A stretch of DNA of 37,107 nt, taken from an uncultured Bacilli bacterium (GTDB lineage Bacteria; Bacillota_I; Bacilli_A; RF39; UBA660). Position numbers and translations under genes: made by a program. The notes beneath the pieces were generated by a model. It was not told the origin of the DNA. It saw nothing but the letters and a program-made list of their open reading frames with translations, and made no database searches. This document shows positions 33,993 to 37,107 of the stretch, piece after piece (position 1 is the first letter of the stretch; each line of letters begins with the position of its first letter). The stretch lies in the NCBI GenBank assembly GCA_944363705.1, contig CALVUY010000006.1, positions 1-37,107 of the forward strand, in the 5' to 3' direction.

Positions 33993-34586
33993 ATGGATTA
34001 TTTAAGAATAATACATTATATTGAGGATGAATCTATTAAACTTGATAGTGATTTTTATTATCATGCCTTTGATTATAATCAAGATGAATTTATTAGTATG
34101 ATAACAGAAGGAATAAAAGCTCCTATATTATTAGGAAAACTAGGTGATGGAAATAATGGAAAGTTTTATGTTTCTTTAGCAAGAAATGTAAATTGCTCAA
34201 ACTCTATATATAATAAATTAAGTGGTAAGCCCATGTTTATGATAAATAATAAAATATTAACAGTAAAAGCAAGAAATTCTAAGATATATGGTATGTATCC
34301 TATGTTTCTTATGCAATCTCCATTGCCGTTTAGAGATTGTGAATATGATGATGAATATCAAAAATTTTTAAAGGTTTCCGCAAAAGACATTTTAGCAATA
34401 CAATATAATATATTTAGTAATTTTCAGAAATATAATGATAAAAATTATGATTATATAAAATACCAGTTATTAACTTTAAAACAAATGATAGAAGATTTAG
34501 AGTCGCAAAAAATATATTTGCCTATCATAGATGCTTCTACTTCTACTAAAATTAATACTGGAAAAGTTTTATCTTTAAAATTATAA
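33993..34586 (+). CDS. Hypothetical protein, 197 aa
   Basis: No family recognised. Soluble. YYHAFDYNQDEFISMITEGIKAPILLGKLGDGNNGKFYVSLARN (in two pieces, residues 22-65) loosely recalls the first strands of ADP-ribosyltransferase-like folds (a His, then a short helix ending 'I..GI', then 'FYVS'), but catalytic residues cannot be assigned. Its Shine-Dalgarno TTAGGGGGT is unusually G-rich and has a 7-nt match to the C-rich linker of RNA1. Probably co-transcribed with tatD. Confidence 0.5.
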   Translation: MDYLRIIHYIEDESIKLDSDFYYHAFDYNQDEFISMITEGIKAPILLGKLGDGNNGKFYVSLARNVNCSNSIYNKLSGKPMFMINNKILTVKARNSKIYGMYPMFLMQSPLPFRDCEYDDEYQKFLKVSAKDILAIQYNIFSNFQKYNDKNYDYIKYQLLTLKQMIEDLESQKIYLPIIDASTSTKINTGKVLSLKL

Positions 34587-34617
34587 GACCTAGAACTTGA
34601 TTTCTAGGCCTTTTTAC
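34587..34617 (+). terminator. Terminator after the 33993 gene
   Basis: CCTAGA (34589-34594) pairs with TCTAGG (34603-34608), then CCTTTTTAC. It overlaps the end of the converging dedA gene. Confidence 0.75.
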
Positions 34618-35230
34618 TTTGTTTCTTTTTTCTTATTACAAACCAATAATACATTGCAACTACAAATATTATTACTAGTATTATTAAAATTATATTAGAG
34701 AAGTTATCTAAGTAACCAACTATTGTTTCCCATTTATCCCCTACTATACTACCTACTATTATTAAAACTGTATTCCAGATTAGAGAACCTGTTATAGTAT
34801 AAAGTAAAAACTTTTGCATAGGCATCTCACTCATACCTGCAGGAATAGAGATTAAACTTCTAACTATAGGTATAAATCTACAGAAGAAAACTGTTTTATT
34901 TCCTTTAGTATCAAACCATTTATCGGCTTTTTCTATATCACTGGCTTTAAGTCTTAATACTTTACCTATTTTACCATTTACTATTCTTTTTAATCTTTCT
35001 TTATTAAAGATTTTACCAATATAATAAAGTACTATCGCTCCAAGTAGAGAACCAAGTGTCGCTGCTAGTATCATTATAGGTATATTAAGTGATGTATAAG
35101 TAGTCATGAAACCACCAAATACTAATATTACTTCTGATGGTATTGGTGGAAAAATATTTTCTATAGCGATTAAAAGGAATACTCCTAAGTAACCAACTTG
35201 TTCCATTATATTAATTATAATTTGTTCCAT
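34604..35230 (-). CDS. DedA family membrane protein (second copy)
   Basis: 208 residues with the canonical DedA motifs: ENIFPPIPSE (membrane Glu and Pro loop), a Gly-rich segment, CRFIPIVRSLISIPAG, GSLIWNTVLIIVGSIVGDKW, and a basic tail (RKKKQSKKA). A closer family match than the copy at 22422. Probable lipid-carrier recycling. It lies downstream of the spoIVFB-like gene in the same direction, with a 61-nt gap. Confidence 0.9.
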   Translation of the reverse strand: MEQIIINIMEQVGYLGVFLLIAIENIFPPIPSEVILVFGGFMTTYTSLNIPIMILAATLGSLLGAIVLYYIGKIFNKERLKRIVNGKIGKVLRLKASDIEKADKWFDTKGNKTVFFCRFIPIVRSLISIPAGMSEMPMQKFLLYTITGSLIWNTVLIIVGSIVGDKWETIVGYLDNFSNIILIILVIIFVVAMYYWFVIRKKKQSKKA

Positions 35231-35291
35231 ATGTTTCTCCTTCTACTTTCTTTGTCTTTTTAATTATAACATCTATAGTAGTAATATGTCA

Positions 35292-36059
35292 CTATAATTT
35301 ATCTTTATATTTCCTTAATAAGTATTCTTCTTCTAAAAAATATTTATCATTAATCTTAATTAGGTGATGATAGTCTCTTTTAAAGTCTTTAGTTCTCTTT
35401 ACTATCTTGCTCTTTTTAAACTTATATTTATGTAAGTATCTTTCTAGAATAAACTTTTCTAAATAATAATTTATATTTCTTTTTTCTGTTAGTAGTTTTA
35501 TTACTAAGAGAACGATGATTAGTAGGATATTTATAGTAGGATTATAGAAAAAGAAGATTGTAATAAGACAGAGGACGATGAACGAGATAAAATATATTAT
35601 TTTAAAACTAAGATTATAGGATGTTAAATAACAAATCAGTAGTTGCATGATTCTACCTCCATCTAAGGGATAGATTGGTAAAAGATTAAATAACAATATA
35701 CTATAATTAATAGTTCTTATTATTTCTTGATAGTTATAGAAGTATGGTATATTCATTAAAACTAGATAACATCCTAACTGCATAATTGGTCCCATTAGAA
35801 GAACTATTAACTCTTCTTTTATGGGACAGTTTACTTCATGATTAAACTTAGATACTCCTCCATAGGGATAGAAAACTATTTTATCTACTTCCCAGTTAAA
35901 GAAATAGGCTGTAAAGAAATGACCACACTCATGGATTAAAAGAAGGATAGTAGTAATTGCTATTAGATTAAAATATCCTGAAAGAAGAGATAAAACTATT
36001 AAAAAGTAACAACTTGGATGAATAGAAATCTTACTTAATATATTCTTTATAGTCGACAA
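35292..36059 (-). CDS. spoIVFB: SpoIVFB-like site-2 membrane protease (M50)
   Basis: 255 residues with about six membrane helices. HECGH near residue 44 is the HExxH zinc motif; FNLLPIYPLDGGR supplies the third ligand Asp (NPxDG-type). A C-terminal cytoplasmic part of ~70 basic residues follows, in place of the CBS domain of Bacillus SpoIVFB. In Bacillus this protease cuts pro-sigma-K in the mother cell. The TTG start at 36057-36059 lies inside the end of the spoIVFA-like gene (29-nt overlap), so the pair is translationally coupled. Confidence 0.82.
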   Translation of the reverse strand: MSTIKNILSKISIHPSCYFLIVLSLLSGYFNLIAITTILLLIHECGHFFTAYFFNWEVDKIVFYPYGGVSKFNHEVNCPIKEELIVLLMGPIMQLGCYLVLMNIPYFYNYQEIIRTINYSILLFNLLPIYPLDGGRIMQLLICYLTSYNLSFKIIYFISFIVLCLITIFFFYNPTINILLIIVLLVIKLLTEKRNINYYLEKFILERYLHKYKFKKSKIVKRTKDFKRDYHHLIKINDKYFLEEEYLLRKYKDKL

Positions 36060-36612
36060 AACTACCCTCTTTTTGGAATGCTAGATATAAATTAGTATCT
36101 ATAGTCTCTCCTATTAAAGAACCTTTTTCTACATAATCATACATGTTTACACTTGATGTTACATTACCATAGAAAACATCTACTCCATTCATCTGCTGTA
36201 TAATGACTGTTTTACCATATTTATCTTTATCTCCTATAAAAACTACGATACCACTATCTAAAGATTTCACTAAATAATTAGAGTCAACTGTTAATTTAAC
36301 ACCATCTTCATACATACTTTTATCAGTATAAACTAAGTCTTCATTAAAAACTTCTTTTGTCTCATTAGACTCTTCCTTTGTACCTAAGAAATATTTATCA
36401 TAAAGTGTTTTAAAGTCAGTAAATGGTAGTGATGTGTTATAAACATATTTATTAAAATTACTTTTAAATTTTAGATTAGTTTTAAATCCTATTAAAAGAA
36501 TAAGAGTTACTATTATAGTTAATAATACTTTTGTAATAAAGACTCTTATATGCTTTTTTAAATTGTTATTATGTTGTGGTTCTTTCTTCTTATAAAATTT
36601 AGATTCTACCAT
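36031..36612 (-). CDS. spoIVFA: SpoIVFA-like regulator with degenerate M23 domain
   Basis: 193 residues: a basic cytoplasmic N-terminus, one membrane helix (about 27-43), a linker, then a LytM/M23-like domain (VKSLDSGIVVFIGDKDKYGKTVIIQQMNG...VFYGNV...GSLIGET). The M23 metal ligands (HxxxD and HxH) are missing: the strand normally giving 'H.NG....YGHL' reads QQMNGVDVFYGNV. This non-catalytic form is typical of SpoIVFA, which holds SpoIVFB inactive until signalled. Gene order mreD-spoIVFA-spoIVFB supports the call. Confidence 0.75.
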   Translation of the reverse strand: MVESKFYKKKEPQHNNNLKKHIRVFITKVLLTIIVTLILLIGFKTNLKFKSNFNKYVYNTSLPFTDFKTLYDKYFLGTKEESNETKEVFNEDLVYTDKSMYEDGVKLTVDSNYLVKSLDSGIVVFIGDKDKYGKTVIIQQMNGVDVFYGNVTSSVNMYDYVEKGSLIGETIDTNLYLAFQKEGSFVDYKEYIK

Positions 36613-36650
36613 TTATATCACCACTTAATTATATGTATTAAGTATAAGAA

Positions 36651-36674
36651 AAAGACATCAGTTTAAATGTCTTT
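36651..36674 (-). terminator. Terminator after mreD
   Basis: On the minus strand AAAGACAT (36674-36667) pairs with ATGTCTTT (36658-36651) around an 8-nt loop, followed by TTTC. CATATAAT in the gap that follows could start spoIVFA separately. Confidence 0.55.
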
Positions 36675-37107
36675 TATGTGGCATATATTTACAAATTAAA
36701 TATAGTATTTCTCCATAGATAATATTTAGTATTAAACTATTGTATATTAAATAAAGAGTACTTTCTATAGAAACAGGTACTACATTAAAGATAAATAGAC
36801 TAAGAGAGAAAATAGTTTGATAAATTACTATTACTAATATAGTTAAAAATAAGTTAGTTAAAAGATTAAGTTCCATTTTCTTATAGATAAAACTTACTAT
36901 TAGTCCTATTAATAAAAAGAAAATAGCATGGGTAAATAAAAGATTTGTATAGAATAAATCATAAAGGAATCCTGTTATTCCTACCAGAATATAATAATCT
37001 TTATCTTTTTTCTTAAAGAATGGATAGATTATAACAAGACTAATTAAAGTAAAGTATGGAGTAAATAAAGATAAATCTCCCATCATATAGGGAAGAAAAT
37101 TACTTAG
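36658..37107 (-). CDS. mreD: Rod shape-determining protein MreD, 5' end beyond window edge
   Basis: Multi-helix membrane protein with MreD hydropathy: PYFTLISLVIIYPFFKKKD, VGITGFLYDLFYTNLLFTHAIFFLLIGL, and a C-terminal ILNIIYGEILYLICKYM. MreD works with MreB, MreC and RodA in lateral-wall elongation. The frame stays open for seven codons beyond the first ATG pair, reading LSNFLPY into the edge, so the true start lies outside. mreBC would be expected next. minC and minD, which stand between mreD and spoIVFA in Bacillus subtilis, are absent. Confidence 0.82.
   Translation of the reverse strand, partial: LSNFLPYMMGDLSLFTPYFTLISLVIIYPFFKKKDKDYYILVGITGFLYDLFYTNLLFTHAIFFLLIGLIVSFIYKKMELNLLTNLFLTILVIVIYQTIFSLSLFIFNVVPVSIESTLYLIYNSLILNIIYGEILYLICKYMPHKRHLN

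Noticed and set aside
36031-36612. Active M23 endopeptidase
   Set aside because: The zinc-binding His and Asp residues are not present; a SpoIVFA-like regulator fits sequence and position better.

Overview
The window is AT-rich (about 25-30 % G+C by eye), tightly packed and mostly minus-strand. It suggests an anaerobic, endospore-forming, low-GC Bacillota of the Bacilli/Erysipelotrichia type. The evidence is Shine-Dalgarno-rich starts, a single-chain pyruvate:ferredoxin oxidoreductase, spoIVFA/spoIVFB-like genes beside mreD, CotY/CotZ-like coat proteins, BclA-like collagen proteins, a KinB-like kinase and a tRNA-Ala. TGA is used as a stop, so this is not the Mycoplasma code. No finer taxonomic placement is made.

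Layout. 1-2100: the end of an O6-methylguanine-DNA methyltransferase gene and an ABC-F ribosome-protection ATPase behind a two-peptide leader with three mutually exclusive pairing segments. 2160-3050: tandem repeats and a short-chain dehydrogenase. 3220-8840: a defence-like block made of a TOTE-type primase-helicase, a RloA/RloB pair and a zeta-toxin-like kinase. 8670-12290: a small RNA (RNA1), recG, a catalytically dead GDPD-like protein and a second small RNA (RNA2). A 12-nt terminator-loop sequence of RNA2 is perfectly complementary to RNA1. 12290-17210: a collagen-like protein, uppS and nifJ.

17360-21050 is the most unusual stretch. Three copies of a 360-420 bp intergenic repeat each encode a 30-31 residue hydrophobic peptide on the minus strand. 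Its ribosome-binding site can be masked by a hairpin. A convergent plus-strand antisense RNA, with its own promoter and terminator, overlaps the peptide's stop codon and 3' UTR. This is the architecture of a type I toxin-antitoxin system; the peptides are too short to show up as ordinary genes.

21050-27740: envelope and signalling genes (polysaccharide deacetylase, DedA, pyruvyl transferase, a membrane-anchored surface protein, YqeK, a sensor kinase). 27830-33120: a Cys-less EIIB-like domain, two CotY/CotZ-like proteins, a possible CotO-like protein, RodA, a glycolipid-type glycosyltransferase, tRNA-Ala and a second collagen-like protein. 33200-37107: TatD, an unknown protein, a second DedA, SpoIVFB-like and SpoIVFA-like proteins, and mreD cut by the window edge.

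Together the coat/exosporium genes and the spoIVF pair point to a spore surface programme. Two of these genes have promoter-like sites of sigma-K form (AC-N16-CATAnnnTA). All functions are inferred from motifs; nothing was searched or folded by computer.
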